A stretch of DNA of 8,340 bases from Propionicimonas sp. (GCA_031119515.1 JAVHXR010000063.1:2116-10455); one strand, 5' to 3'. Counted from the first letter of the stretch, positions 1 through 5,498 are shown. The notes: generated by a model from the sequence alone, not told the origin. Numbers and translations: made by a program.

Positions 1-167
1 GCCTGGCGGAGCTCGAAGAGCTGGGCGATGTCGTCGAGGGAGACGGCGGTGACGACGAGTCCGCGACCGCCTTGAGCGGCCACGAGGCCGTCGGCGACGA
101 GTTCGCCGAGCGCCGCGCGGGCGGGGGTGGGGGGGAGACCCCGGCGCGCGGGCAGCTGGACCTCCCC
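1..167 (-). pseudogene. GntR-family transcriptional regulator, N-terminally truncated fragment (continues past window start)
   Basis: Reading the minus strand from about 167 down to 1 gives an open frame beginning PGEVQLPARRG, then PPTPARAALGELVADGLV, then GGRGLVVTAVSLDDIAQLFELR. This matches the second half of a GntR winged-helix domain (recognition helix with TPxRxAL, then GLV and the wing) followed by the first helix of an FCD-type effector domain (xxLFELR). GntR/FCD proteins are cytoplasmic repressors that bind operator DNA and respond to small acids or sugars. The first ~25 residues of the domain and any ATG, GTG or TTG are missing. Upstream in the same frame lie only Gly/Pro/Arg/Ala codons from a G/C-rich hairpin, and then the TAG of the aldo/keto reductase at 213-215. 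A GGAGG lies five bases before a CTG at 153-155, but starting there would remove most of the DNA-binding domain. Either the gene is decayed, or bases were lost or misread in the homopolymers. The family call is fairly sure; pseudogene status is not. Confidence 0.55.
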
Positions 168-168
168 C

Positions 169-197
169 GGCCCCCGCCCCGGGGCGGGGCGGGGGCC
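169..197 (-). terminator. G/C-only hairpin after the aldo/keto reductase gene
   Basis: A perfect inverted repeat has 12-bp arms GGCCCCCGCCCC (169-180) and GGGGCGGGGGCC (186-197) around a GGGGC loop. It begins 16 bp beyond the stop codon of the minus-strand aldo/keto reductase, where a terminator would be expected. There is no U-tract, so it would be a tractless actinobacterial-type terminator. The same bases are a likely site of sequencing or assembly error. Confidence 0.5.
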
Positions 198-212
198 CCC
201 CCCGCGTCCGGG

Positions 213-1148
213 CTAGAGCCCGGCGGACGCCTTGTTCAGCCGGTTCAGCTGGGCCCGGCCGAGCTTGAGGGTCATGGCGTCCAGCACCGGCGGGAGCTGG
301 TCGGGGTCGCTGACGCTCGCGATCGGCGCCGTCACGCCCGGCTGCTGGCGCAACCACGCCAGCGCCACCGTGGCGGGTTCGACGCCGAGTTCCTCGGCGA
401 CCGACTGGACGGCGTCCAGGACGGCGAAGCCTGACTCGTTGGCGAACGACTTCACGCGGGTCGCCCGGGCGCCGTGGATCAGCTCGTCGCGGGCGTACTT
501 GCCGGTCAGGAAGCCGGCTGCGAGGCCGTAGTAGGGGACGAGCGCGAGGTGGTGGGCCTCCGCGAGCGCCCGCAGACCGCCGTCCTCGACCTCGGCGCGA
601 TGGACGAGGTTGTAGTGCGGCTGCAGCGCGACCGGCAGCGCCAGTCCCTCGGCGGTGGCGATCTCGATCACCTCCGCGGTCCGCTCCGCGGTGAAGTTGG
701 ACAGCCCCCAGTGGCGGATGGAGCCCTGCTTCACCATCGTGTCGAAGGCGCCCACCCACTCCGCGGTCGGGACGTGCGGATCGTCCTCGTGGGCGTAGTA
801 GAGGTCGATCGTCTCGACCCCGAGGCGCCGGCGCGAGCCGTCCAGGCAGATCCGCAGGTTGGCCGGACGGAGCCCGCGGTGGACCGGGTGCTTGGCCACC
901 TTGGTCGCGATCACGACCTGGTCGCGATGGCCGCGGTGCCGCAGCCACGCCCCGATCACGCTCTCGGACTCGCCGCCGGTGTGCCCGGGGACCCAGGTCG
1001 AATAGGAGTCGGCGGTGTCCAAGAAGTTCCCGCCGCCGTCACAGAAGGCGTCCAGGATCCGTTCGGAGGTCGCGGCGTCCGCCGTCCACCCGAACACGTT
1101 CCCGCCCAGACACAAAGGCGCCACCCTCAACGTCGAGATGCGCTGCAT
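213..1148 (-). CDS. Aldo/keto reductase
   Basis: A 311-residue protein of full family length. Aldo/keto reductases are cytoplasmic TIM-barrel enzymes that use NAD(P)H to reduce aldehydes and ketones to alcohols. Visible features are the opening LCLGGNVFGW (13-22); the NFLDTADSY segment (41-49) with catalytic Asp44 and Tyr49; ATK with catalytic Lys83; DLYYAHEDD with catalytic His120, completing the tetrad; GLSNF (148-152); QPHYNL (176-181); the PYYGLAAGFLTGKY nucleotide-binding loop (205-218); and APIASVSDPDQL (274-285) in the cofactor-binding C-terminus. It resembles general-oxidoreductase members of the superfamily; the substrate cannot be read from sequence. The ATG lies 9 bp after the stop of the SIMPL gene with AAGGTG as a Shine-Dalgarno-like sequence, so the two are probably co-transcribed. 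A G/C hairpin follows its TAG stop. Confidence 0.93.
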   Translation of the reverse strand: MQRISTLRVAPLCLGGNVFGWTADAATSERILDAFCDGGGNFLDTADSYSTWVPGHTGGESESVIGAWLRHRGHRDQVVIATKVAKHPVHRGLRPANLRICLDGSRRRLGVETIDLYYAHEDDPHVPTAEWVGAFDTMVKQGSIRHWGLSNFTAERTAEVIEIATAEGLALPVALQPHYNLVHRAEVEDGGLRALAEAHHLALVPYYGLAAGFLTGKYARDELIHGARATRVKSFANESGFAVLDAVQSVAEELGVEPATVALAWLRQQPGVTAPIASVSDPDQLPPVLDAMTLKLGRAQLNRLNKASAGL

Positions 1149-1157
1149 GGCTACACC

Positions 1158-1778
1158 TTAGGAGGCCAGCTCGAAATCCACCGTCAGATGCACGAAGAGT
1201 TCCTGCGTGGCGTTCAGTTCGACCCCCAGATCGACGGGCGCCGAGGCCTTCAGCGCGCGGGTCGCCATCATGTCCTCGGCGGCGAACGCCACCCGCGGGC
1301 TCGGCATGCTCCAGGAGTCGCTGATGTTCGCGATCCCGGTGATCTCGGCCGCCGCGGCGGCGGCGACCGCGTCCGCCTTGCGCCTGGCCTTCGTCATGGC
1401 GGCAGCGGTGGCGTCGATGCTCGCCTCGAACGCGTCGAACACCCACTCCAGCTCGGTGAGGGAGAGGTTGGGCTGGTTGGCGAGGACGCCGAGGACGGCG
1501 GGCAGTTGGTCCGGGCCGGCGGCGATCGCCAGCAGGTACTCCGCCTGGCTCTTGCCGAGGATGCCGCTGCGCGACTCCAGCCTCACGCCCGTCACCTCGA
1601 TCGCGTCCGGCTCGATGCCGGCCGCGGTGAGGGCGGCGACGAGCGTGCGGACCTCGGCCGACTGCCGGGTGGCGGCGTTGCCGAGGACCGCGGACGAGCC
1701 CTTCAGGCTGAGGTGCACCCGGGCGGAGCGGGCGTCGATCCGCACCGAGTCATCGACGGTGATGCGCAGGATTCCCAT
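1158..1778 (-). CDS. SIMPL (DUF541) domain protein, cytoplasmic
   Basis: A 206-residue protein with the SIMPL/DUF541 pattern. An N-terminal beta strand with repeated V-x-I/L residues (residues ~5-27) is followed by a helix ending LVAALTAAGIEPDAIEVTGVRLES (45-68). A central ferredoxin-like half (80-115) is followed by the diagnostic Ala-rich helix with the K-A-R-x-K-A-D-A pattern (129-145), then ITGIANISDSW, and a C-terminal strand ending VHLTVDFEL. Family members are linked to signalling complexes and stress or oxidative responses in some organisms, but no biochemical activity is established here. Many homologues are exported; this one has no signal peptide or membrane segment, so I infer a cytosolic location. 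It is the first gene of a two-gene operon with the aldo/keto reductase. The ATG at 1776-1778 follows AGGCTGGGGCG with a TAGGCT hexamer six bases upstream and only a weak ribosome site, suggesting leaderless translation. Confidence 0.82.
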   Translation of the reverse strand: MGILRITVDDSVRIDARSARVHLSLKGSSAVLGNAATRQSAEVRTLVAALTAAGIEPDAIEVTGVRLESRSGILGKSQAEYLLAIAAGPDQLPAVLGVLANQPNLSLTELEWVFDAFEASIDATAAAMTKARRKADAVAAAAAAEITGIANISDSWSMPSPRVAFAAEDMMATRALKASAPVDLGVELNATQELFVHLTVDFELAS

Positions 1779-1784
1779 CGCCCC

Positions 1785-1790
1785 AGCCTA
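1785..1790 (-). promoter_or_regulatory. Candidate -10 box of the SIMPL-AKR operon (leaderless)
   Basis: On the minus strand TAGGCT, a TAnnnT match, sits exactly six bases before the ATG of the SIMPL gene. Transcription would then start at or next to the A of the start codon. No TTGACA-like -35 is evident at 16-18 bp spacing. Confidence 0.4.
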
Positions 1791-1890
1791 GGGGGAGGTC
1801 GCTCCCGGCGTCGCGTACCTGCCCGCTGGTTGTCGGTCGCACTGCTGCGGCGTTGCGGGTTCCAGGTGGAGCGGTGGAGCCGCCCGCCCC

Positions 1891-1914
1891 GGAGGTGACA
1901 CGATGCAGCCATGA
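1891..1914 (+). other. Shine-Dalgarno plus three-codon mini-ORF abutting the UPF0303 start
   Basis: GGAGGTGA (1891-1898) is perfectly spaced (7 nt after GGAGG) for an ATG at 1903, not for the coding ATG at 1911 (15 nt). ATG 1903 opens a frame Met-Gln-Pro-stop whose TGA (1912-1914) overlaps the real start as ATGA. This could be a start-stop coupling element that hands ribosomes to the main gene, or a coincidence in front of a leaderless gene. Confidence 0.3.
1899..1904 (+). promoter_or_regulatory. Candidate -10 box (CACGAT) of the UPF0303 gene
   Basis: CACGAT keeps the A2 and T6 of TAnnnT and ends six bases before ATG 1911, the same geometry as at other genes in the window. The match is weaker because the first base is C. 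It overlaps the GGAGGTGA/ATG arrangement at 1891-1905, so the two readings compete. Confidence 0.25.
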
Positions 1915-2390
1915 GCATGAGCACAACCGAACTTGCCGAACGCATCGCCGCCCTCGAGGCCGAGGAGCGGGAGTTGCTCCTGCCGTCGTTCAGCTACGAG
2001 GACGCCTGGACGGTCGGGCTGCGGCTGCGCGAGCTGGCCGCCGAGGGAGGGCTACCGGTGGCGATCGACATCCGCCGCGGCGAGCAGCAGCTGTTCCACG
2101 CCGCGCTGGCCGGCAGTTCCGCCGACAACGACTCCTGGCTGGCCCGGAAGGCGGCGGTGGTCCGGCGCTACGACGCGGCCTCGCTGCTCGTCGGGTACCG
2201 CTTCGAGGCGAAGGGGCGCGAGTTCAACACCGACACCCAGCTGCCGTTCCAGGAGTTCGCCGCGCACGGCGGCGCCGTGCCCGTCCGGGTGCGGGGCGTG
2301 GGGCTGGTGGGGACGGCGGCCGTCTCCGGCCTCGCGGGTCACGAGGACCACGCCCTTGTCGTCCGCGCCCTGCGCGAGCTGATCGGCTGA
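1911..2390 (+). CDS. UPF0303 / heme-degrading domain (DUF336-like) protein
   Basis: A 159-residue protein matching the UPF0303 family, which shares the HbpS/GlcG (DUF336) fold. Characteristic stretches in order are AIDIRRGEQQLFHAALAG (51-68), DNDSWLARK (72-80), SLLVGYRFEAKG (91-102), AAHGGAVPVRV (117-127), GVGLVGTAAVSGL (129-141) and HEDHALVV (144-151). The family is a small cytosolic alpha/beta protein. The heme-degrading label comes from the wider domain family, and actual heme activity is unproven for UPF0303 members. The length is normal. There are two in-frame ATGs, at 1911 and 1917; I keep 1911 because it fits both the -10 spacing and the ATGA overlap. It is a single-gene unit, divergent from the SIMPL operon and convergent with the kinase, with a strong hairpin 16 bp after its stop. 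Confidence 0.85.
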   Translation: MSMSTTELAERIAALEAEERELLLPSFSYEDAWTVGLRLRELAAEGGLPVAIDIRRGEQQLFHAALAGSSADNDSWLARKAAVVRRYDAASLLVGYRFEAKGREFNTDTQLPFQEFAAHGGAVPVRVRGVGLVGTAAVSGLAGHEDHALVVRALRELIG

Positions 2391-2405
2391 CCCGGCCCGG
2401 CTGAA

Positions 2406-2443
2406 CCGCCGGGCACCGCCGAGCCTTCGGCGGCACCCGGCGG
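2406..2443. terminator. Bidirectional terminator hairpin between convergent genes
   Basis: CCGCCGGG (2406-2413) pairs with CCCGGCGG (2436-2443), and CCGCCGA (2416-2422) pairs with TCGGCGG (2427-2433). They are separated by a symmetrical CA/CA internal bulge and a GCCT loop. It lies between the stops of the plus-strand UPF0303 gene (2390) and the minus-strand kinase (2478), so it can serve both. Neither side has a clear T-run. Confidence 0.7.
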
Positions 2444-2477
2444 CCCCTTGGCAGCTGGGTCGCCGGAGATGCCGTGC

Positions 2478-4088
2478 CTAGATGGTCTCGACGGCGGCCT
2501 TCTCGATCGCGAGGCCGGCGGTGTAGCGCGCCATGTAGGCCTCGAACCCCGCGACATCGGACGGATCGGGAGCGATTGTCTCCAGCGGCGCGGCGGCGAA
2601 CACCTCGCCGGCGAGGAAGTCGCCCAGGCTCTGGCCCGGCTCGCCGTCCTTCAGGAAGGCCGCGAGCACCGCGATCCCCCAGGCGCCGCCCTCGCCGGCG
2701 ATCTCTCCGACCGATACCGGGGCGTCGATGGCCGCGGCGAGGAAGCGCTGCGCCACCCCCTTGGTCTTGAACAGGCCGCCGTGGGCGAACATCGAGTCGA
2801 GCTGGACGCCCTCGTCCTGCAGCAGCACGTTCATCCCGATCCGCAGCGTCGCGAGCGAGGCGAACAGGTGCGCCCGCATGAAGTTGGCGAGCGAGAAGGT
2901 GCTCTCCGGGGTGCGGACGAACAGCGGGCGCCCTTCGGCCAGGTGGGTGATGTGCTCCCCGGACAGGTAGTTGTAGGACAGCAGCCCGCCGGCGTCCGGC
3001 TCGGCGGCGAGGGCGGCGCCGAACAGGGTCTCGAACACCGCCGACTGGGTGGCGCCCGCCCCCAGGGCGGTCGCGAACTCGCCGAACAGGCCGGCCCAGG
3101 CGTTGAGTTCGCTGGCGCCGTTGTTGCAGTGCACCATCGCGACCAGGTCGCCGGCCGGGGTGGTCACGAGGTCGAGCTCGGCATGCCGGCGCGACAGCTC
3201 GCCCTCGAGCACGATCATCGCGAAGATGCTGGTCCCGGCCGAGACGTTGCCGGTCCGCCGGGCCACGGAGTTGGTCGCCACCATCCCGGTGCCGGCGTCC
3301 CCCTCCGGCGGGCACAGCGGGATCCCGGCCTGCAGCGTGCCGGTCGGGTCGAGCAGCGCGGCACCCGCGGCGGTGAGCCGGCCGGCGGCCTGCCCGGCGG
3401 GCAGCACGGCCGGCAGGATGTCCCCGAGCTTCCAGCCGAACCCGTGGTCGGCGACGAGGCTGTCGAACTGGCCGAGCATCGTGGTGTTGTAGCTGCCGGT
3501 GGCGATGTCGATCGGGAACATCCCGGACGCGTCGCCGACGCCGAGCAGCTTCTCGCCGGTCAGCTTCCAGTGGACGTAGCCGGCGAGGGTGGTGATGTGG
3601 GCGATCGAGCCGACGTGGTCCTCGCCGTTCAGGATCGCCTGGCGCAGGTGGGCGATGCTCCAGCGCTGCGGGATGTTGTGCCCGAACAGCTCCGACAGCT
3701 CCTCGGCGGCCTGGCCGGTGATGGTGTTGCGCCAGGTCCGGAACGGGACGAGGAGTTCGCCGTCGGCGTCGAAGGCCAGGTAGCCGTGCATCATCGCCGA
3801 GACCCCGATCGCCCCGGGGCTCTCCAGTGCGATGTCGTAGCGGGAGCGGACGTCGGCGGCCAGCCCGGCGAAGCAGGCGCGCATGCCCTCCCAGACCGCG
3901 TCCAGGGAGTAGGTCCAGACCCGGTTGACGAACTGGTTCTCCCAGTCGAAGCTGCCGGTCGCGATCGGGGCGTTGTCCGGGCCGACCAGGACCGCCTTGA
4001 TGCGGGTGGAGCCCAGCTCGATCCCCAGCGCCGTCCGCCCGGACTCGATGGCCTCGCGGGCCTGGGAAACCTGGTCGTCGATCGTCAT
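2478..4088 (-). CDS. FGGY-family carbohydrate kinase (substrate unknown)
   Basis: A 536-residue protein, within the usual 490-560 range for FGGY kinases, which transfer phosphate from ATP to a sugar or polyol in the cytoplasm. Visible motifs are the ATPase phosphate-1 loop LGIELGSTRIKAVLV (21-35); PFRTWRNTITG (115-125); WKLTGEKLLGVGDASGMFPID (174-194); PPEGDAGTGM (260-269), whose Asp264 fits the catalytic base; NVSAGTSIFAM, the phosphate-2 loop (GTS at 285-287); MFAHGGLFKTKGVAQ, the adenosine-binding GG (437-438); and GEGGAWGIAVLAA (465-477). An upstream in-frame ATG at 4146-4148 would add 20 residues. I choose 4088 because AGGAGG sits four bases before it and the added residues look non-conserved. 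It is more like the xylulokinase/ribulokinase branch than glycerol kinase, but the sugar cannot be assigned. No transporter, isomerase, epimerase or sugar regulator adjoins it, so it is an orphan kinase. It is convergent with the UPF0303 gene and divergent from recO. Confidence 0.92.
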   Translation of the reverse strand: MTIDDQVSQAREAIESGRTALGIELGSTRIKAVLVGPDNAPIATGSFDWENQFVNRVWTYSLDAVWEGMRACFAGLAADVRSRYDIALESPGAIGVSAMMHGYLAFDADGELLVPFRTWRNTITGQAAEELSELFGHNIPQRWSIAHLRQAILNGEDHVGSIAHITTLAGYVHWKLTGEKLLGVGDASGMFPIDIATGSYNTTMLGQFDSLVADHGFGWKLGDILPAVLPAGQAAGRLTAAGAALLDPTGTLQAGIPLCPPEGDAGTGMVATNSVARRTGNVSAGTSIFAMIVLEGELSRRHAELDLVTTPAGDLVAMVHCNNGASELNAWAGLFGEFATALGAGATQSAVFETLFGAALAAEPDAGGLLSYNYLSGEHITHLAEGRPLFVRTPESTFSLANFMRAHLFASLATLRIGMNVLLQDEGVQLDSMFAHGGLFKTKGVAQRFLAAAIDAPVSVGEIAGEGGAWGIAVLAAFLKDGEPGQSLGDFLAGEVFAAAPLETIAPDPSDVAGFEAYMARYTAGLAIEKAAVETI

Positions 4089-4092
4089 TGAT

Positions 4093-4098
4093 CCTCCT
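4093..4098 (-). promoter_or_regulatory. Ribosome binding site deciding the kinase start
   Basis: A consensus AGGAGG on the minus strand is followed by ATCA and the ATG at 4086-4088. It is one of only two strong Shine-Dalgarno sites in the window and fixes the kinase start at 4088 rather than 4148. Confidence 0.85.
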
Positions 4099-4138
4099 GC
4101 CGGAAGCGTTCGTTCGGGTGGCCTTGAGCCGTGAGTGA

Positions 4139-4161
4139 ACGGTAACACCGGAAGCCTCCGG
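4139..4161 (-). promoter_or_regulatory. Candidate kinase promoter/operator region
   Basis: On the minus strand TACCGT (4144 to 4139) fits TAnnnT and would give a leader of about 40 nt carrying the strong ribosome site. It sits inside GTGAACGGTAACAC, an imperfect dyad centred on CG (4 of 7 flanking pairs match). Next to it is a perfect small dyad CCGGA-AGCC-TCCGG (4148-4161). Either could bind a regulator; there is no clear -35. This is weak and positional only. Confidence 0.25.
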
Positions 4162-4192
4162 CACGCCTGCCGAGCCGGGGAATCAGGACGGG

Positions 4193-4198
4193 GAGAAT
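4193..4198 (+). promoter_or_regulatory. Candidate -10 box of recO (leaderless)
   Basis: GAGAAT keeps A2, A5 and T6 of TATAAT and ends six bases before the GTG start at 4205, so transcription would start at the start codon. A GGGGAG at 4190-4195 is an alternative, rather distant Shine-Dalgarno. Confidence 0.35.
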
Positions 4199-4204
4199 GG
4201 TGGG

Positions 4205-4960
4205 GTGCCTACCTTTCGTGACGAGGCGGTCGTCCTGCGGACCCACAAGCTGGGCGAGGCCGACCGGATCATCACGATGCTGTCGCGCGGCAACGGCAAG
4301 GTGCGGGCGGTCGCCCGCGGGGTCCGGCGGACGTCGTCGAAGTTCGGCGCGCGGCTCGAGCCCTTCAGCCATGTCGACCTCCAGTTCGCCACCGGGCGCA
4401 GCCTCAACGTGATCACCCAGGCGGTCACCCTGCACCCCTACTCCGAACCGCTCAGCCACGACTACCAGCGCTTCACGTCCGGTCAGGTGATGATCGAGAC
4501 CGCCGACCGGCTCGTTGTCGAGGAGGGCGAGCCCGCGCTGCAGCAGTACCAGTTGCTGGTCGGCGCCCTGCACGCCCTGACCGCCGGGACGTCGGACGGC
4601 CCCCGTCCGGGGGTGGTGGTGATGGACGCCTACCTGCTGCGGTCGGTCTCGCTCGCGGGCTACGCACCGAGCCTCGATGCCTGCGCGCGCTGCGGCGCAC
4701 CCGGCCCGCACGAGGCCTTTTCCCCGGCGCTGGGCGGGATGGTGTGCCGGCAGTGCCGTCCGCCTGGAGTGTCCCACCCGTCCCGGGCGACGATCGCGTA
4801 CCTGGCCGCGCTGCTGTCGGGCAACTGGCCGGCGACCCGCGAGGTAGCGCCGGAGACCGTCAGGGAGGGCAGCGGGCTGGTCGCCGCCTTCGTGGGCTGG
4901 CACCTGGACCGCGGCCTGCGTTCGCTGGGCCATGTGGACCGCTCGGAACCCGGCGCCTGA
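4205..4960 (+). CDS. recO: DNA repair protein RecO
   Basis: A 251-residue RecO. In the RecFOR pathway RecO binds single-stranded DNA and SSB and, with RecR, loads RecA onto gaps. The N-terminal OB-fold domain shows FRDEAVVLRTHKLGEADRII (4-23), then the GNGKVRAVARGVRRTSSKFG segment (29-48) and LEPFSHVDLQF (51-61). The helical domain holds the zinc-finger cysteines Cys160, Cys163, Cys181 and Cys184 (CARC and CRQC). Length and order are normal for actinobacterial RecO. The start is GTG at 4205; an ATG at 4197 is out of frame. It is divergent from the kinase with 116 bp between starts. In many actinobacteria recO is followed by uppS; here it is followed by a repeat array and then the monooxygenase-like gene. 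Confidence 0.96.
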   Translation: MPTFRDEAVVLRTHKLGEADRIITMLSRGNGKVRAVARGVRRTSSKFGARLEPFSHVDLQFATGRSLNVITQAVTLHPYSEPLSHDYQRFTSGQVMIETADRLVVEEGEPALQQYQLLVGALHALTAGTSDGPRPGVVVMDAYLLRSVSLAGYAPSLDACARCGAPGPHEAFSPALGGMVCRQCRPPGVSHPSRATIAYLAALLSGNWPATREVAPETVREGSGLVAAFVGWHLDRGLRSLGHVDRSEPGA

Positions 4961-4990
4961 GCGTCGACCCCGGGGTTGGTATGGAGCGGC

Positions 4991-5072
4991 CATCCCGGGC
5001 TCGAAGGCGTCATCCCGGGCTCGAAGACGTCATCCTCGGCTTGAAGACGTCATCCCGGGCTTGCCCCGGGAT
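4991..5072. repeat. 20-bp-period tandem repeat ending in a CCCGGG palindrome
   Basis: Four consecutive units start at 4991, 5011, 5031 and 5051 with an exact 20-bp period and consensus CATCCCGGGCTYGAAGACGT. Units 1 and 2 differ at one base. Unit 3 carries CATCCTCGGC. Unit 4 begins the same way but runs into a perfect hairpin, ATCCCGGG (5052-5059), loop CTTGC, CCCGGGAT (5065-5072). The array begins 31 bp after the recO stop, where the hairpin could act as its terminator. Twenty is not a multiple of three and the array falls outside any credible gene. It looks like a REP-type palindromic element whose left half has been amplified. Confidence 0.85.
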
Positions 5073-5128
5073 CTCGGCGCGGGAGTCGCGTGGCGGTCGC
5101 GCGTCCGATCCTCCGCCGGCTGTCTCGC

Positions 5129-5134
5129 TACCAT
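5129..5134 (+). promoter_or_regulatory. Candidate -10 box of the monooxygenase-like gene (leaderless)
   Basis: TACCAT, a full TAnnnT match, ends six bases before GTG 5141. There is no purine-rich ribosome site in front of this GTG, which supports both a leaderless start and the choice of 5141 over the upstream in-frame GTG at 5090. Confidence 0.5.
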
Positions 5135-5140
5135 GGCGGC

Positions 5141-5446
5141 GTGTTCGCGATCAGCCGCTTCCGGGTCGGGCAGGCGTCCGACTTCACCGTCAGGGCGCAG
5201 GTCGCGGTGGACTTCTTCAGGAGCCGTCCCGGCTGTGAGGGCGCGTGGCTGCTGCAGAACCTCGACGATCCCGGGCTGTGGACGATCACCTCGAAGTGGG
5301 TCGACGTCGGGTCCTACCGGCGCTCGTTCAACGGGTACGACGCCAAGCTGGTACTGGTGCCGCTGCTGAGCGAGGCGATCGACGAGCCGAGCGCGTACGC
5401 CGAACCCGCCGAGGTGGGGGAGAACCTGCCCCGCTCGATAAGCTAG
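5141..5446 (+). CDS. Antibiotic biosynthesis monooxygenase (ABM)-like small protein
   Basis: A 101-residue protein with the dimeric alpha-beta barrel (ferredoxin-like) pattern of ABM-domain proteins. It has a first strand FAISRFRVG (2-10), a helix with FTVRAQVAVDFFRSRPGCEGA (15-35), LLQNLDDPGLWTITSKWVDVGSYRRSF (37-63) and KLVLVPLLSEAIDEPSAY (69-86). Known ABM proteins oxidise aromatic polyketides or degrade heme without a separate cofactor, but many small members have no proven reaction, and secondary-metabolite synthesis is not implied here. The GTG at 5141 is preferred; starting at 5090 would add 17 residues translated from non-conserved sequence next to the repeat array. It ends 52 bp before glyS. 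From memory, similar small proteins occur near recO and glyS in other actinobacteria, so it may belong to this housekeeping block. Confidence 0.75.
   Translation: MFAISRFRVGQASDFTVRAQVAVDFFRSRPGCEGAWLLQNLDDPGLWTITSKWVDVGSYRRSFNGYDAKLVLVPLLSEAIDEPSAYAEPAEVGENLPRSIS
5439..5444 (+). promoter_or_regulatory. Possible -10 box for glyS inside the preceding gene end
   Basis: TAAGCT fits TAnnnT and would start a transcript near 5451 with a leader of about 48 nt carrying the glyS ribosome site. It overlaps the last codons of the monooxygenase-like gene. There is no clear -35, and glyS may instead be co-transcribed from upstream. Confidence 0.25.
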
Positions 5447-5487
5447 GTCGAGTTGCGCGTTGCCAGCCGGGTAACGCGTCGTGCGAC

Positions 5488-5493
5488 AAGGAG
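5488..5493 (+). promoter_or_regulatory. Ribosome binding site deciding the glyS start
   Basis: AAGGAG lies five bases before GTG 5499. A further in-frame GTG at 5481 has no such site and would only add MRQGAN-like residues, so 5499 is the start. Confidence 0.8.
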
Positions 5494-5498
5494 CGAAC

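Noticed and set aside
474..1898. 474-codon plus-strand open frame antisense to the AKR and SIMPL genes
   Set aside because: It is low complexity and spans two well-supported genes and their junction on the other strand.
2448..4091. 547-codon plus-strand open frame opposite the kinase
   Set aside because: It is the exact antisense of a gene with every FGGY motif. Its translation is Gly/Arg/Glu/Val-rich low complexity with no recognisable domain, and long antisense frames are expected at this GC content.
4139..4146. CcpA-type cre site upstream of the kinase
   Set aside because: GTGAACGGTAACAC lacks the cre spacing between the TG and CA ends; it is kept only as an unspecified weak dyad.
2224..4164. 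646-codon minus-strand open frame overlapping the kinase in another frame
   Set aside because: The Arg/Pro/Gly-dominated composition is typical of a shifted frame of a high-GC gene; the kinase frame is clearly the real one.
4991..5072. Possible CRISPR array
   Set aside because: The 20-bp units are directly adjacent with no spacers, and there are no cas genes.
5090..5140. GTG 5090 as start of the ABM-like protein
   Set aside because: The added 17 residues are not part of the domain and there is no ribosome site; TACCAT six bases before GTG 5141 fits better.
5447..5498. Regulatory leader (T-box or riboswitch) before glyS
   Set aside because: Only 52 bases are available, with just a short GCGTT/AACGC inverted repeat; there is no T-box core and no room for a known aptamer.
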